Positions 1 through 8,266 of a stretch of DNA of 64,000 bases are shown here, one piece after another. Location: contig JAGHZR010000025.1 of the NCBI GenBank assembly GCA_017745295.1, positions 6,313-70,312 of the forward strand. Reading direction: 5' to 3'. The notes under the pieces were generated by a model. It saw nothing but the letters and a program-made list of their open reading frames with translations, did no database searches and was not told where the DNA came from. This stretch comes from Novosphingobium sp. Its GTDB lineage: Bacteria > Pseudomonadota > Alphaproteobacteria > Sphingomonadales > Sphingomonadaceae. The translations under genes and the position numbers were made by a program. Each line of letters starts with the position of its first letter. The first letter of the stretch is position 1.

Positions 1-219
1 GAAACGGTCACCCGCGTCCTTGCCTCGCTGACCCCGCGCGAGGAACGCGTGCTGCGCATGCGCTTCGGCATCGGCATGAACACCGACCATACGCTTGAGG
101 AAGTCGGCCAGCAGTTCTCGGTGACGCGCGAACGTATCCGCCAGATCGAGGCGAAGGCGCTGCGCAAGCTCAAGCACCCGAGCCGCAGCCGCAAGATGCG
201 CTCATTCCTCGATCAGTAA
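1..219 (+). CDS. rpoD: RNA polymerase sigma factor RpoD (sigma-70), C-terminal end only
   Basis: The open frame enters from the left edge and stops at TAA 217-219, leaving 72 residues. They are the end of region 3 and all of region 4 of a primary sigma factor: LTPREERVLRMRFGIG, then the -35-binding helix-turn-helix (TLEEVGQQFSVTRERIRQIE) and the basic tail KALRKLKHPSRSRKMRSFLD. RpoD directs core RNA polymerase to housekeeping promoters. A strong hairpin terminator follows immediately. The motif is close to invariant in group 1 sigma factors, so the identity is secure even though most of the protein lies outside the window. Confidence 0.95.
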   Translation, partial: ETVTRVLASLTPREERVLRMRFGIGMNTDHTLEEVGQQFSVTRERIRQIEAKALRKLKHPSRSRKMRSFLDQ

Positions 220-237
220 GGAAGTACGGCGTCTAGG

Positions 238-268
238 AAAAAGCCCCGCCGAGGCGGGGCTTTTTTTG
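238..268. terminator. Rho-independent terminator between rpoD and the convergent lipoprotein gene
   Basis: AAGCCCCGCC-GAGG-CGGGGCTT is flanked by an A-run on the left and a T7 run on the right. It can therefore end transcription from rpoD and from the minus-strand lipoprotein gene that stops at 271. Confidence 0.9.
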
Positions 269-270
269 GC

Positions 271-513
271 CTATCGTCCGCAGGGACGCTGATCGACTAT
301 CGCATAGCCCTTCGCCCGGGCCATGCAGGCATTGCTGAAGGTCTCGCGCTTGCCGCGCTTGACGCCGCAGACCGGCGCGTATTCGCGGGTGCACATGGCA
401 GGTTTCTCCGGGCGCGGTCGGTGCGGACGATCCGGTCCCGGCATCGTCTCCATGCATCCCGTCAGCACCAGAACCCCTGCAATAGCGAACGATGACAGCA
501 AGATACGCTTCAT
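271..513 (-). CDS. Small lipoprotein with a Kazal-like protease-inhibitor domain
   Basis: 80 residues. Residues 1-20 form a lipoprotein signal (MKRILLSS start, hydrophobic core, lipobox LTGC with Cys20), so the mature protein is predicted to be a lipid-anchored envelope protein. After a Pro/Arg-rich linker (24-38), residues 41-78 read C-TREYAPVC-G...ETFSNAC...QRPC. This is the PVCG / T-[FY]-x-N-x-C signature of Kazal domains. Only four cysteines (41, 49, 63, 78) lie in the domain, where the classical fold has six. Kazal domains inhibit serine proteases by presenting a loop near the second cysteine; the target here is unknown. The gene converges on rpoD and shares its terminator. Confidence 0.75.
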   Translation of the reverse strand: MKRILLSSFAIAGVLVLTGCMETMPGPDRPHRPRPEKPAMCTREYAPVCGVKRGKRETFSNACMARAKGYAIVDQRPCGR

Positions 514-612
514 GGCCGATCTCCCGTTTGCCGGTCTAACCCGGCCCGCGAAGACTGCGCCAGAGTTGCGATTATCGCAAGCCCATGCCGCATTTCCCGT
601 CCTGAATGAAGC

Positions 613-2370
613 CTAGCCCTTCGTACCGAGGCTCCGGGCTTGCTCATAAGTCGCAATGCTCGCGGCCGGCGCATCCCATCGCACCCACAGTGCCACACCG
701 AGCGCCACAACCAGCAGCAGTCCGGCTATGCCGCGCACCACGCCGACCGGCATCGGTGCCCGCAGCGGGACGAGAACCGGCACGGCCATCAGCAGCGAAA
801 GCAGACACACCATCGGCAGCGCCGGTCCCACCGCCTGAAGCAGCGCATAGCCAAGCAGGATTGCGTATCCCGTCACCAGCGCCGCGACGATCACAAGCAG
901 CACATGCCACCGGCGACGAGGCGCAAGCCCGCGAGCCAAGGCCGCCGCGCCGCCGAGCAGCAGCGGCACCGTCAACACATAAGCCGCCGATGGCGCGAAA
1001 GCCTGGAAAGCGGCGCCGGCCAGCCAGACCGGCAGGACCAGCCCCACTTCGCCCGATACCGATAGTGGCCGCCGCCCCAACAAGAACACCGTCATCGCCA
1101 GCGAAGCGCAGAGAGCAACGGCCTGAAGCCAGGGTATTGCCGCCAGACGGTCATAATAGTTCACCGGCCCATCCGCGCCCGACGCCATGTTCAATGCCCA
1201 GAGCAGCGCTCCGGTCAGGACCACAAGCGCGAGCATTCTTCCCCCGCCGCGCAGCATTTCGGCAGGTTCCGGCCGCCGCAACGCAAGCAGGCCATAACCG
1301 ACAAGCGCCACCGCCAGCATCGCCCAGCCCCACCACGGCGCATAATGCACCGCGAAAAGGCCGAAGACATCGAAGAACACCAGATCCGGGGCACGACGCG
1401 GCAACTCGCTCGTGTTCGTCAAGGCCTGCGCCAAACCGAGGGTCTGCTCGCCCATCTGTTGCAGCGAGCCGCGATCGAGGTTTGCTGCCGTCGCCAAAGG
1501 CGAGTGATAGAGGCCCGGCCTGCCAATGAAGGCGAAGTTCCATGCCGAATAGCCGTGCGGCAGGGCCACCGTCAGGTCGGTATCGTTAGGCAGGACGCTG
1601 TAGATGAAGGTCGCCAGCGATGTCCCCGCCGGATGCGGCGCGGTCTGCGCCCAGAGCCGGGCCACCTCGCCGTTGCGAGCGGAGGTCTGGAACAAGTTGG
1701 CCTTGCCCCCGCCCCCGCGCGTTTCGAGATTGATGATCGCCCCGATCCGCCGCGCCTCCTGCGCCTGCGCGAAGAACATCCGCGCACCGAGCAGGCCCGA
1801 TTCCTCGCCGTCCGTCAGGATCACCAACACGTCGCGCTTGCGTTGCCGGTCCAGCGAGAGCGCACGCAAGGTCTCCAGGATGGAAGCCACCCCCGCCCCG
1901 TCATCGGCAGCGGCAGGCGAACCCGGCACGCTATCGTAATGCGCCATCAGCGCCAGGGCGGGCAGGTTCGGATCACTTCCTCGCAAAAGACCCAGTACAT
2001 TAGTCAGGGGCACATTGGTCAGGGGAACGCGCGGCGCTGCCCTGCCTCCCCGCCGGTCCAGCTCCGCGCGGGCATCAGCCGGAAACTGCCCTTCCTGCGT
2101 GCGCACGGTCAGGCCGAGTTCGCCGAGGCGCTGCATCAGGTATCCGCGCAAGGCTGCATGCTCGGCCGAACCGCTGGGATGCGGCGCGCGGGCGATGCGC
2201 TCGATATCCTTCATGGCTCGTCCGGCGGAGAACGCTTCCGGCGGTGCATCGACCGAAGCCGGACGCGGCGGAGTCGTGCCGAGAACCGCCAGAACCAGCG
2301 CCAAAACCAGCGCAACGATGAGGTGCCTCGAAGATTTCACCGCCAACCCCTTGATAGAATGCCGAAACAT
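613..2370 (-). CDS. M28 family metallopeptidase with C-terminal membrane domain
   Basis: About 585 residues from the ATG at 2370; a GTG at 2340 (MKSSRHLIV...) is better spaced from an AAGGGG and may be the true start. An N-terminal hydrophobic anchor precedes an extracytoplasmic zinc aminopeptidase domain: MAHYDSVPGSP with AADDGAG supplies His and Asp, LTDGEESGLLGAR supplies the catalytic and ligand Glu, NLETRG follows, and YHSPLAT supplies the last His. From about residue 330 onward there are roughly seven hydrophobic helices. This architecture matches membrane M28 peptidases related to Fxna/ERMP1 and bacterial homologues. It presumably trims peptides outside the cytoplasmic membrane; the substrate cannot be inferred. 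It stands alone, divergent from rpiB. Confidence 0.85.
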   Translation of the reverse strand: MFRHSIKGLAVKSSRHLIVALVLALVLAVLGTTPPRPASVDAPPEAFSAGRAMKDIERIARAPHPSGSAEHAALRGYLMQRLGELGLTVRTQEGQFPADARAELDRRGGRAAPRVPLTNVPLTNVLGLLRGSDPNLPALALMAHYDSVPGSPAAADDGAGVASILETLRALSLDRQRKRDVLVILTDGEESGLLGARMFFAQAQEARRIGAIINLETRGGGGKANLFQTSARNGEVARLWAQTAPHPAGTSLATFIYSVLPNDTDLTVALPHGYSAWNFAFIGRPGLYHSPLATAANLDRGSLQQMGEQTLGLAQALTNTSELPRRAPDLVFFDVFGLFAVHYAPWWGWAMLAVALVGYGLLALRRPEPAEMLRGGGRMLALVVLTGALLWALNMASGADGPVNYYDRLAAIPWLQAVALCASLAMTVFLLGRRPLSVSGEVGLVLPVWLAGAAFQAFAPSAAYVLTVPLLLGGAAALARGLAPRRRWHVLLVIVAALVTGYAILLGYALLQAVGPALPMVCLLSLLMAVPVLVPLRAPMPVGVVRGIAGLLLVVALGVALWVRWDAPAASIATYEQARSLGTKG

Positions 2371-2605
2371 CCGCCTTGAAGCACCGGCTGTCAATTACCC
2401 GCAACCTTTTGCCGCAACGGTTGGAAATGCGGCACCATTCGCCCGAGCCTTTGCCGAATTCCCCGCATTCCGGCGAAAAAGGCTTCGAATTTGACCACTT
2501 CCGGCAATTGCAGCCCCCGATTGCCAACAATGGTGGCAATAAGACGAACTCGCGACTAAGGGGAGGCGCAACGAATCTCCGCATCAGGACAGGCAGCCCG
2601 ATCCC

Positions 2606-3043
2606 ATGCGCATTGCGATTGCTTCAGACCACGCCGCCGTCGACCTCAAGGCGACTCTGCGTGAATATCTCATCGAACTCGGCCACGAAGTCGCCGATCT
2701 CGGCCCCGAAACCGCAGACCGCGTCGACTATCCCGACTACGGCTACAAGCTGGCCTCGGTCGTTGCCGACGGCACCGTGCAGTTCGGCGTCGCCCTCTGC
2801 GGCTCGGGCATCGGCATCTCGATTGCCGTGAACCGCGATCCTGCCTGCCGCTGCGCGCTCGTTTCCGAGCCGCTCTCGGCCGCCCTAGCGCGTGAGCACA
2901 ACGACGCCAATGTCATCGCCATGGGCGCCCGCCTGACCGGCGAGGACATGGCCAAGGCCTGCCTCGATGCCTTCCTTTCGGCCGAGTTCGGTGGCGGACG
3001 CCACGCGGGCCGCGTCGAAAAGCTTTCCAACCCCGTCTTCTGA
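2606..3043 (+). CDS. rpiB: Ribose-5-phosphate isomerase B
   Basis: 145 residues, normal for the RpiB/LacAB family. It interconverts ribose 5-phosphate and ribulose 5-phosphate in the non-oxidative pentose phosphate pathway. Diagnostic features are the N-terminal IASDHAAVDLK, the catalytic-cysteine loop ALCGSGIGISI (Cys65) and EHNDANVIAMGARL near the end. It is first in the plus-strand run rpiB-glyA-small ORF-nrdR-trmJ, with glyA only 17 bases downstream, so co-transcription is likely. Confidence in the start is good because the first strand of the fold begins at residue 2. Confidence 0.95.
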   Translation: MRIAIASDHAAVDLKATLREYLIELGHEVADLGPETADRVDYPDYGYKLASVVADGTVQFGVALCGSGIGISIAVNRDPACRCALVSEPLSAALAREHNDANVIAMGARLTGEDMAKACLDAFLSAEFGGGRHAGRVEKLSNPVF

Positions 3044-3060
3044 AACGGAGAAACCCGAAC

Positions 3061-4359
3061 ATGACCGTAGACACCGCCATCCGTTCCGCCGGTTTCTTCA
3101 CTGACGGCGTTGCCCAGAGCGACCCCGCCGTCGCCAAGGCCATCGGCCACGAGCTCGGCCGCGAGCGCAAGCAGATCGAGCTGATCGCCTCGGAAAACAT
3201 CGTCTCCAAGGCCGTGCTCGAAGCCCAGGGCTCGGTGCTGACCAACAAGTACGCCGAAGGCTACCCCGGCAAGCGCTACTACCAGGGCTGCGAGCCTTCG
3301 GACGAAGTCGAAACGCTCGCCATCGAACGCGCCAAGCAGCTGTTCGACTGCCAGTTCGCCAACGTGCAGCCCCACTCGGGCGCGCAGGCCAACGGTGCGG
3401 TTCTCCTCGCCACCGTGAAGCCCGGCGACACCATCATGGGCATGAGCCTCGATGCCGGCGGCCACCTCACGCACGGCGCCCGCGCCGCGCTTTCGGGCAA
3501 GTGGTTCAAGGCCGTGCAGTACGGCGTGACCAAGGACACCCACCTGATCGATTACGATGAGGTCGAGGCTCTGGCCAAGGAGCACCAGCCCAAGCTCATC
3601 ATCGCCGGTGGCTCCGCCTATCCGCGCGTGATCGACTTCAAGCGCATGCGCGAAATCGCCGACAGCGTGGGCGCGCTGTTCCAGGTCGACATGGCGCACT
3701 TCGCCGGTCTCGTCGCCGCCGGTCTGCACCCCTCGCCCTTCCCCCACGCACACATCGCCACCACCACCACGCACAAGACGCTGCGCGGTCCCCGTGGCGG
3801 CATGATCCTCACCAACGATGAAGCGCTGGCCAAGAAGATCAACTCGGCGGTGTTCCCCGGCCTGCAGGGCGGCCCGCTGATGCATGTCGTCGCTGCCAAG
3901 GCCGTTGCTTTCGGTGAAGCGCTGCGTCCGGAGTTCAAGGACTACGCCGCGCGCGTGATCGAGAACGCCAAGGTTCTGGCCGAAACCCTCAAGGAGCGCG
4001 GCGCCGCGATCGTCTCGGGTGGCACCGACACCCACCTCGCGCTGATCGACCTCTCGCCGCTGGGCGTGACCGGCAAGGACGCGGACGAGGCGCTGGAACG
4101 TGCGGGCATCACCTGCAACAAGAACGGCATCCCCTTCGATCCGCTGCCGCCGATGAAGACCAGCGGCATCCGCGTGGGCTCGCCCGCCGGCACCACCCGT
4201 GGTTTCGGTCCGGAAGAATTCCGCGAAATCGGCAACATGGTTGCCGACGTGCTCGACGGCCTTGCCAAGTGCGGCGAAGCGGGCGACGCTCAGGTGGAGC
4301 AGAACGTGCGTGCGCGCGTTGAAGCTCTGTGCGATCGTTTCCCGATCTACGAGGACTGA
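3061..4359 (+). CDS. glyA: Serine hydroxymethyltransferase
   Basis: 432 residues. A cytoplasmic PLP enzyme that converts serine and tetrahydrofolate to glycine and 5,10-methylene-THF. Visible marks are ELIASENIVSKAVLEAQGS, NKYAEGYPGKRYYQGCE, HSGAQAN, QVDMAHFAGLVAAG and the PLP-lysine motif TTTTHKTLRGPRGG (Lys239). Full length with no gaps. A GGAGAAACCC ribosome-binding site precedes the ATG. Being next to rpiB and nrdR places it in a central-metabolism operon. Confidence 0.97.
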   Translation: MTVDTAIRSAGFFTDGVAQSDPAVAKAIGHELGRERKQIELIASENIVSKAVLEAQGSVLTNKYAEGYPGKRYYQGCEPSDEVETLAIERAKQLFDCQFANVQPHSGAQANGAVLLATVKPGDTIMGMSLDAGGHLTHGARAALSGKWFKAVQYGVTKDTHLIDYDEVEALAKEHQPKLIIAGGSAYPRVIDFKRMREIADSVGALFQVDMAHFAGLVAAGLHPSPFPHAHIATTTTHKTLRGPRGGMILTNDEALAKKINSAVFPGLQGGPLMHVVAAKAVAFGEALRPEFKDYAARVIENAKVLAETLKERGAAIVSGGTDTHLALIDLSPLGVTGKDADEALERAGITCNKNGIPFDPLPPMKTSGIRVGSPAGTTRGFGPEEFREIGNMVADVLDGLAKCGEAGDAQVEQNVRARVEALCDRFPIYED

Positions 4360-4377
4360 TTCAGGAGCTTTGGTGCC

Positions 4378-4602
4378 ATGACCGACCCGAACCGCCCCAA
4401 CGACACCGGTGACTTCATTTCCGACGCCCGCCATGAGCTGGCCGGAATGCTTCAGGATGGCCTCGACCATCCGTCGACCAAGCCGGTGCTCGCCTGGGGC
4501 GCGGCCGGGGCGGTCGCGGGCCTCGTGCTACCGTTCGTCTCGATCCCGCTCGGCCTTGCGGTCGGTGCGGGATACCAGTTCTACAAGCGCGTGCGCCCCT
4601 GA
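4378..4602 (+). CDS. Small hypothetical protein with one hydrophobic segment
   Basis: 74 residues, 18 bases after glyA and preceded by an AGGAGC ribosome-binding site. The N-terminal half is polar and acidic (TDPNRPNDTGDFISDARHE); residues about 38-64 are a Gly/Ala/Val-rich hydrophobic stretch ending in a basic tail (YKRVRP), consistent with a single-pass membrane protein. Spacing and codon use match its neighbours, so it looks like a genuine operon member between glyA and nrdR. No function can be assigned. Confidence 0.7.
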   Translation: MTDPNRPNDTGDFISDARHELAGMLQDGLDHPSTKPVLAWGAAGAVAGLVLPFVSIPLGLAVGAGYQFYKRVRP

Positions 4603-4646
4603 AAGTTCTTGAAGTCTTGCCTGATACTTTGAAAGTAACTGCCTGA

Positions 4647-5135
4647 ATGCGCTGTCCTTTTTGCGCCCACGATGATTCCCAGGTCAAGGACAGCCGCCCG
4701 ACCGAGGACAACACCGCGATCCGTCGTCGCCGTCAGTGTTCCAGCTGCGGCGCACGGTTCACGACCTTCGAACGCGTCCAGCTTCGCGAGATCACCGTCG
4801 TCAAGAGCGACGATACCCGCGAGCCGTTCGACCGCGCCAAGATCGAGAAATCGGCTACCCTCGCCTGCCGCAAGCGTGGGATCGAGCGAGAAAAGATCGA
4901 CCAGCTCGTCTCCGGCGTGCAGCGGCAGGTCGAGACTCTCGGCGAATCCGAAGTCTCCTCGCGCGAGATCGGCGAGATGGTGATGGAAGGCCTGCGCCAG
5001 CTCGATTCGGTCGCCTATATTCGTTTTGCCTCGGTCTACCGCGCCTTCAACGAAGCGCGCGATTTCGAGGAATTTGCCGGAACCGTGCGCGATGTCGCGG
5101 GTCCGGGCGCCATGGAAGGTCGCAACGATGACTGA
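4647..5135 (+). CDS. nrdR: Transcriptional repressor NrdR
   Basis: 162 residues. The N-terminal zinc ribbon MRCPFCAHDDSQVKDSR...RRRQCSSCGARFTTFERVQ is followed by an ATP-cone domain (VVKSDDTREPFDRAKIEKSATLACRKR). NrdR binds ATP/dATP and represses ribonucleotide reductase genes through NrdR boxes. The start ATG is fixed because the first zinc cysteine is residue 3. The gene overlaps trmJ by 8 bases, indicating translational coupling. Confidence 0.96.
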   Translation: MRCPFCAHDDSQVKDSRPTEDNTAIRRRRQCSSCGARFTTFERVQLREITVVKSDDTREPFDRAKIEKSATLACRKRGIEREKIDQLVSGVQRQVETLGESEVSSREIGEMVMEGLRQLDSVAYIRFASVYRAFNEARDFEEFAGTVRDVAGPGAMEGRNDD

Positions 5136-5868
5136 CGTAAAGAAGCCGGTCATCGTGCTGGTCCGCCCGCAACTGGGCGAGAATATCGGCAAGGCCGCGC
5201 GCGCCATGCTCAACTTCGGCCTGACCGAGATGCGCCTCGTCGCCCCGCGCGACGGCTGGCCCAATCCCTCGGCCGGTCCCGCCGCTGCTGGCGCCGATAC
5301 CGTGCTCGAACATGCCGAAGTCTTCGAGACGCTGGCCGAGGCGGTTGCCGACTGCGGCAACGTCTACGCCACTACCGTCCGCAAGCGCGGCGTCACCAAG
5401 CCGGTCGTCACGCCCGAGCAGGCGGCGCGCGAAGTTCATGAGGCGCAGGGCCGCTCGGCTTACGTGTTCGGCCCCGAGCGTTCAGGCCTCGAAACCGAGG
5501 ATGTTGCCCTCGCCCGCGCGATCCTGACGGTCCCGATCAATCCGGAGTTCGCCTCGCTCAATCTGGCGCAGGCGGTGATCCTCTGTTCCTACGAATGGTC
5601 GAAGGGCGCCGCCCGCTCCGGCGAACTCGCCCAGCCGACCGTCGAGGAACTGCTCCCCCCTGCCCCGCAGGAAGAATTGGAAGGCCTTATTGGCCACTTC
5701 GAGCAACTGCTCGAACCCAAAAACTATTTCTGGCCCGAAACGCGCGCGGCAGCCAACCGGCTGACCTTGCGCAACCTGCTGACGAAGCCGGGCTGGAATC
5801 ACCTCGAAGTGCGCACCCTTCGCGGTGTGCTCTCTGCCCTCGGAAACGAGCGTCGCCCGCGGAGCTGA
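5128..5868 (+). CDS. trmJ: TrmH-family tRNA 2'-O-methyltransferase (TrmJ-like)
   Basis: 246 residues from ATG 5128, chosen because the SPOUT fold begins at once with KKPVIVLVRPQLGENIGKAA; longer in-frame starts would lie inside nrdR. SPOUT motifs are visible: NIGKAARAMLNFG, YVFGPERSGLETED, and the C-terminal knot TVPINPEFASLNLAQAVIL. TrmJ methylates the 2'-OH of residue 32 in several tRNAs using SAM. It overlaps nrdR by 8 bases. The subgroup is judged from overall length and the N-terminal SPOUT domain followed by a helical extension. Confidence 0.85.
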   Translation: MTDVKKPVIVLVRPQLGENIGKAARAMLNFGLTEMRLVAPRDGWPNPSAGPAAAGADTVLEHAEVFETLAEAVADCGNVYATTVRKRGVTKPVVTPEQAAREVHEAQGRSAYVFGPERSGLETEDVALARAILTVPINPEFASLNLAQAVILCSYEWSKGAARSGELAQPTVEELLPPAPQEELEGLIGHFEQLLEPKNYFWPETRAAANRLTLRNLLTKPGWNHLEVRTLRGVLSALGNERRPRS

Positions 5869-5888
5869 GCCGTTTTCGGCTTATCCGC

Positions 5889-5916
5889 TTGACTTTCACA
5901 CCCGAGCCCGTATGGG
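5889..5916 (+). promoter_or_regulatory. Candidate promoter for rpsD
   Basis: TTGACT, 16-base spacer, TATGGG, in the 209-base gap between trmJ and rpsD. A second TTGACA lies at 5944-5949 without a clear -10. The promoter is predicted by consensus only. Confidence 0.35.
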
Positions 5917-6035
5917 CACCCCTTCACATGGCGCCTGCCTTCTTGACAGGTCCGTCCATTCGGCCCCGCACCCCGGTGAAGCGGCGGCCGCATTCCGCGG
6001 AATAGGCGGAATGGTGCGCCCCGGGAAAACATGGA

Positions 6036-6056
6036 CCGCCTCCACAGTGGAGGCGG
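6036..6056 (+). promoter_or_regulatory. Perfect hairpin in the rpsD leader
   Basis: CCGCCTCCAC-A-GTGGAGGCGG has ten-base perfect arms, in practice an 8-9 bp stem with a 3-5 base loop. It ends 8 bases before the AAGGAG ribosome-binding site (6065-6070) of rpsD. A smaller palindrome, ATTCCGCGGAAT, lies just upstream at 5993-6004. There is no T-run, so it is not a terminator. It may be a translational control structure, since S4 is an autoregulator in other bacteria. Confidence 0.55.
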
Positions 6057-6077
6057 CAGCAGAAAAGGAGACGACTT

Positions 6078-6692
6078 ATGTCGAAGCGTAAAAGCGCCAA
6101 GTATAAACTCGACCGCCGCATGGGCGAGAACATCTGGGGTCGCCCCAAGAGCTCGGTCAACCGCCGCAGCTACGGCCCCGGCCAGCACGGCCAGCGCCGC
6201 AAGGGCAAGCTGTCGGACTACGGTCTGCAGCTGCGCGCCAAGCAGAAGCTCAAGGGCTACTACGGCGACGTGACCGAGAAGCAGTTCAAGGCTACCTACC
6301 AGGAAGCCTCGCGCATGAAGGGCGACACCGGCCAGAACCTGATCGGTCTGCTCGAACAGCGCCTGGACATGGTCGTGTACCGCTCGAAGTTCGCTCCGAC
6401 CATCTTCGCGGCTCGTCAGATCGTTTCGCACGGCCACATCCGCGTGAACGGTGTGAAGTGTAACATCGCTTCGCGTCGCATCCGCGTCGGCGACGTCATC
6501 AGCCTGGGCAACAAGGCCAAGGAAATGGCGCTGATCATCGAAGCCCAGAACCTCCCCGAGCGTGAAGTCCCCGACTACGTCGCTCAGGACGGCACCGACA
6601 AGGTGACCTTCGTTCGCGTCCCGACGCTCGACGAAGTGCCTTACCCGGTGAAGATGGAACCGAACCTGGTCGTCGAGTTCTACTCGCGCTAA
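6078..6692 (+). CDS. rpsD: 30S ribosomal protein S4
   Basis: 204 residues, the standard S4 length. Primary 16S rRNA-binding protein of the small subunit. Seen: the N-terminal RKSAKYKLDRRMGENIWG, the S4 RNA-binding domain LEQRLDMVVYRSKFAPT...ARQIVSHGHIRVNG, and the C-terminal MEPNLVVEFYSR. No N-terminal zinc cysteines, so it is the C-minus form. A strong AAAAGGAG ribosome-binding site and a private terminator indicate a monocistronic gene. Confidence 0.97.
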   Translation: MSKRKSAKYKLDRRMGENIWGRPKSSVNRRSYGPGQHGQRRKGKLSDYGLQLRAKQKLKGYYGDVTEKQFKATYQEASRMKGDTGQNLIGLLEQRLDMVVYRSKFAPTIFAARQIVSHGHIRVNGVKCNIASRRIRVGDVISLGNKAKEMALIIEAQNLPEREVPDYVAQDGTDKVTFVRVPTLDEVPYPVKMEPNLVVEFYSR

Positions 6693-6712
6693 GTATCGGG
6701 CCTATCGGCCAG

Positions 6713-6756
6713 AAACAGGAAGGGCGACTCCCTCGCGGAGTCGCCCTTTTTGTTTC
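6713..6756 (+). terminator. Rho-independent terminator after rpsD
   Basis: AGGGCGACTCC (6721-6731) pairs with GGAGTCGCCCT (6737-6747), followed by T5. Outer GAAACAGG/TTGTTTC bases extend the stem. Confidence 0.9.
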
Positions 6757-6810
6757 TGCGCCGAAGCGATGAAAAACGCGGTAAATCGCGCGAGTTGTCA
6801 GGGAACGGAC

Positions 6811-7035
6811 ATGGAACTTGTGCATTGGATCAGCACCATGTCCCGATATCGATTCATTACCCCCAACCGCACCGGCAAATGGTATCCCGACCTCGAAACC
6901 GCGAAGCAGTTCGCGGCGGAGATTGGCGCGGGATTCCTGGATTCCCGAACCGGCCGCTTCGTTGCCTACGTTGGCACCAAGCTGGAAATCGGCGCCCTCA
7001 ACGATGACCTCCAGGAAGGTCTGGAACCGGCCTGA
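6811..7035 (+). CDS. Small hypothetical protein
   Basis: 74 residues from ATG 6811 (weak AGGGAACGG upstream); ATG 6838, giving MSRYRFITPNRTGKWY and 65 residues, is an equally reasonable start. The chain is compact and mixed in character, with RTGKWYPDLETAKQFAAEIGAGFLDSRTGRFVAYVGTKLEIG suggesting a small beta-alpha-beta cytoplasmic domain. It has no signal peptide or membrane segment. It lies alone between the rpsD terminator and a terminator shared with tgt. Function unknown. Confidence 0.6.
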   Translation: MELVHWISTMSRYRFITPNRTGKWYPDLETAKQFAAEIGAGFLDSRTGRFVAYVGTKLEIGALNDDLQEGLEPA

Positions 7036-7051
7036 CGTAGCGGCATTAAAA

Positions 7052-7083
7052 AACCCGAGGGCATTCGCCTCTCGGGTTCTTCA
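7052..7083. terminator. Terminator between the small ORF and tgt
   Basis: AACCCGAG (7052-7059) pairs with CTCGGGTT (7071-7078), with an A-run on the left and TTCTTC on the right. It lies between convergent genes. Confidence 0.75.
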
Positions 7084-7110
7084 ATTTCACCGTCCCGGCA
7101 AACGAGGAAG

Positions 7111-8247
7111 CTAGCCGTCCCGCCCGCCGAAATAATCCCGCCGGAAGTCGGCGGCAAACTGCGCGAAGGCGCCTGCGGCGATGGCATCGCGCATGCCCTG
7201 CATGAGCTGCTGATAAAATGAGATATTGTGCTCGGTCATCAGCATCGAGCCGAGAATTTCTCCGGAGCGCACGAGGTGATGCAGGTAAGCCCGGCTGTAG
7301 GTGCCGCAAGTCGGGCACTTGCAACGCTCGTCCAGCGGGCCGTTGTCCTCGGCATGGCGGGCATTGCGCAAGTTGAGCGGGCCGGTCCAGGTGAAGGCCT
7401 GGCCGTTACGACCCGAGCGGCTGGGCAGCACGCAGTCGAACATGTCGACACCGCGCTCCACCGCACCGACGAGATCGTCGGGCTTGCCGACACCCATGAG
7501 GTAGCGCGGACGATCGGCGGGCAACTGGCCGGGTGCGAATTCGAGGGTCGAGAACATCGCCTCCTGACCCTCGCCGACGGCCAGACCGCCGATCGCATAG
7601 CCGTCGAAGCCGATGTCGATCAGTGCATCGGCCGAAGCCTTGCGCAGGCCCTCGTCGAGCGCGCCCTGCTGGATGCCGAACAGCGCCGAATTGGCGGCAT
7701 GCTCGCCGCCCGCATCGAAGGCGTCGCGGCTGCGCTTGGCCCAGCGCATCGACATCTCCATCGAGCGTGCGATCACGTCGCGCGGCTGGTCGATCTTCGG
7801 GCATTCGTCGAAGCACATGACGATGTCGGAGCCGAGCAGGCGCTGGATTTCCATCGAGCGCTCTGGCGTCAGCAGGTGGCGCGATCCGTCGAGATGGCTG
7901 GCGAAAGTCACACCGTTCTCGGTGATCTTGCGCAGATCCGACAGGCTCATGACCTGATAGCCGCCGCTGTCCGTCAGGATCGGGCGATCCCAATTCATGA
8001 ACTTGTGCAGCCCGCCCAGCCGCGCGACGCGCTCGGCGCCGGGACGCAGCATCAGGTGATAGGTGTTGCCGAGCAGGATGTCGGCGCCGGTGGCGCGCAC
8101 GTCCTGCGGCTTCATCGCTTTCACGGTGGCGGCGGTGCCGACCGGCATGAAGGCGGGCGTGCGGATCTCGCCGCGGCGCATCTTGATCGTGCCGGTGCGG
8201 GCTTTGCCGTCGGTGGCGTGGATGGAGAATTCGAAACGGGGGTTCAT
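7111..8247 (-). CDS. tgt: tRNA-guanine transglycosylase
   Basis: 378 residues. Exchanges guanine 34 for preQ1 in tRNAs with GUN anticodons, the step before QueA in queuosine synthesis. Seen: TPAFMPVGTAATVKAM, the active-site TDSGGYQVMSL, the nucleophile region MFDCVLPSRSGRNG, and the zinc site CKCPTCGTYSRAYLHHL near the C-terminus. Full length. queA lies 2.9 kb upstream on the same strand, separated by a DUF481 gene and an ABC exporter. Confidence 0.97.
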   Translation of the reverse strand: MNPRFEFSIHATDGKARTGTIKMRRGEIRTPAFMPVGTAATVKAMKPQDVRATGADILLGNTYHLMLRPGAERVARLGGLHKFMNWDRPILTDSGGYQVMSLSDLRKITENGVTFASHLDGSRHLLTPERSMEIQRLLGSDIVMCFDECPKIDQPRDVIARSMEMSMRWAKRSRDAFDAGGEHAANSALFGIQQGALDEGLRKASADALIDIGFDGYAIGGLAVGEGQEAMFSTLEFAPGQLPADRPRYLMGVGKPDDLVGAVERGVDMFDCVLPSRSGRNGQAFTWTGPLNLRNARHAEDNGPLDERCKCPTCGTYSRAYLHHLVRSGEILGSMLMTEHNISFYQQLMQGMRDAIAAGAFAQFAADFRRDYFGGRDG

Positions 8248-8266
8248 GCCCCGCCCGTTACAGACT

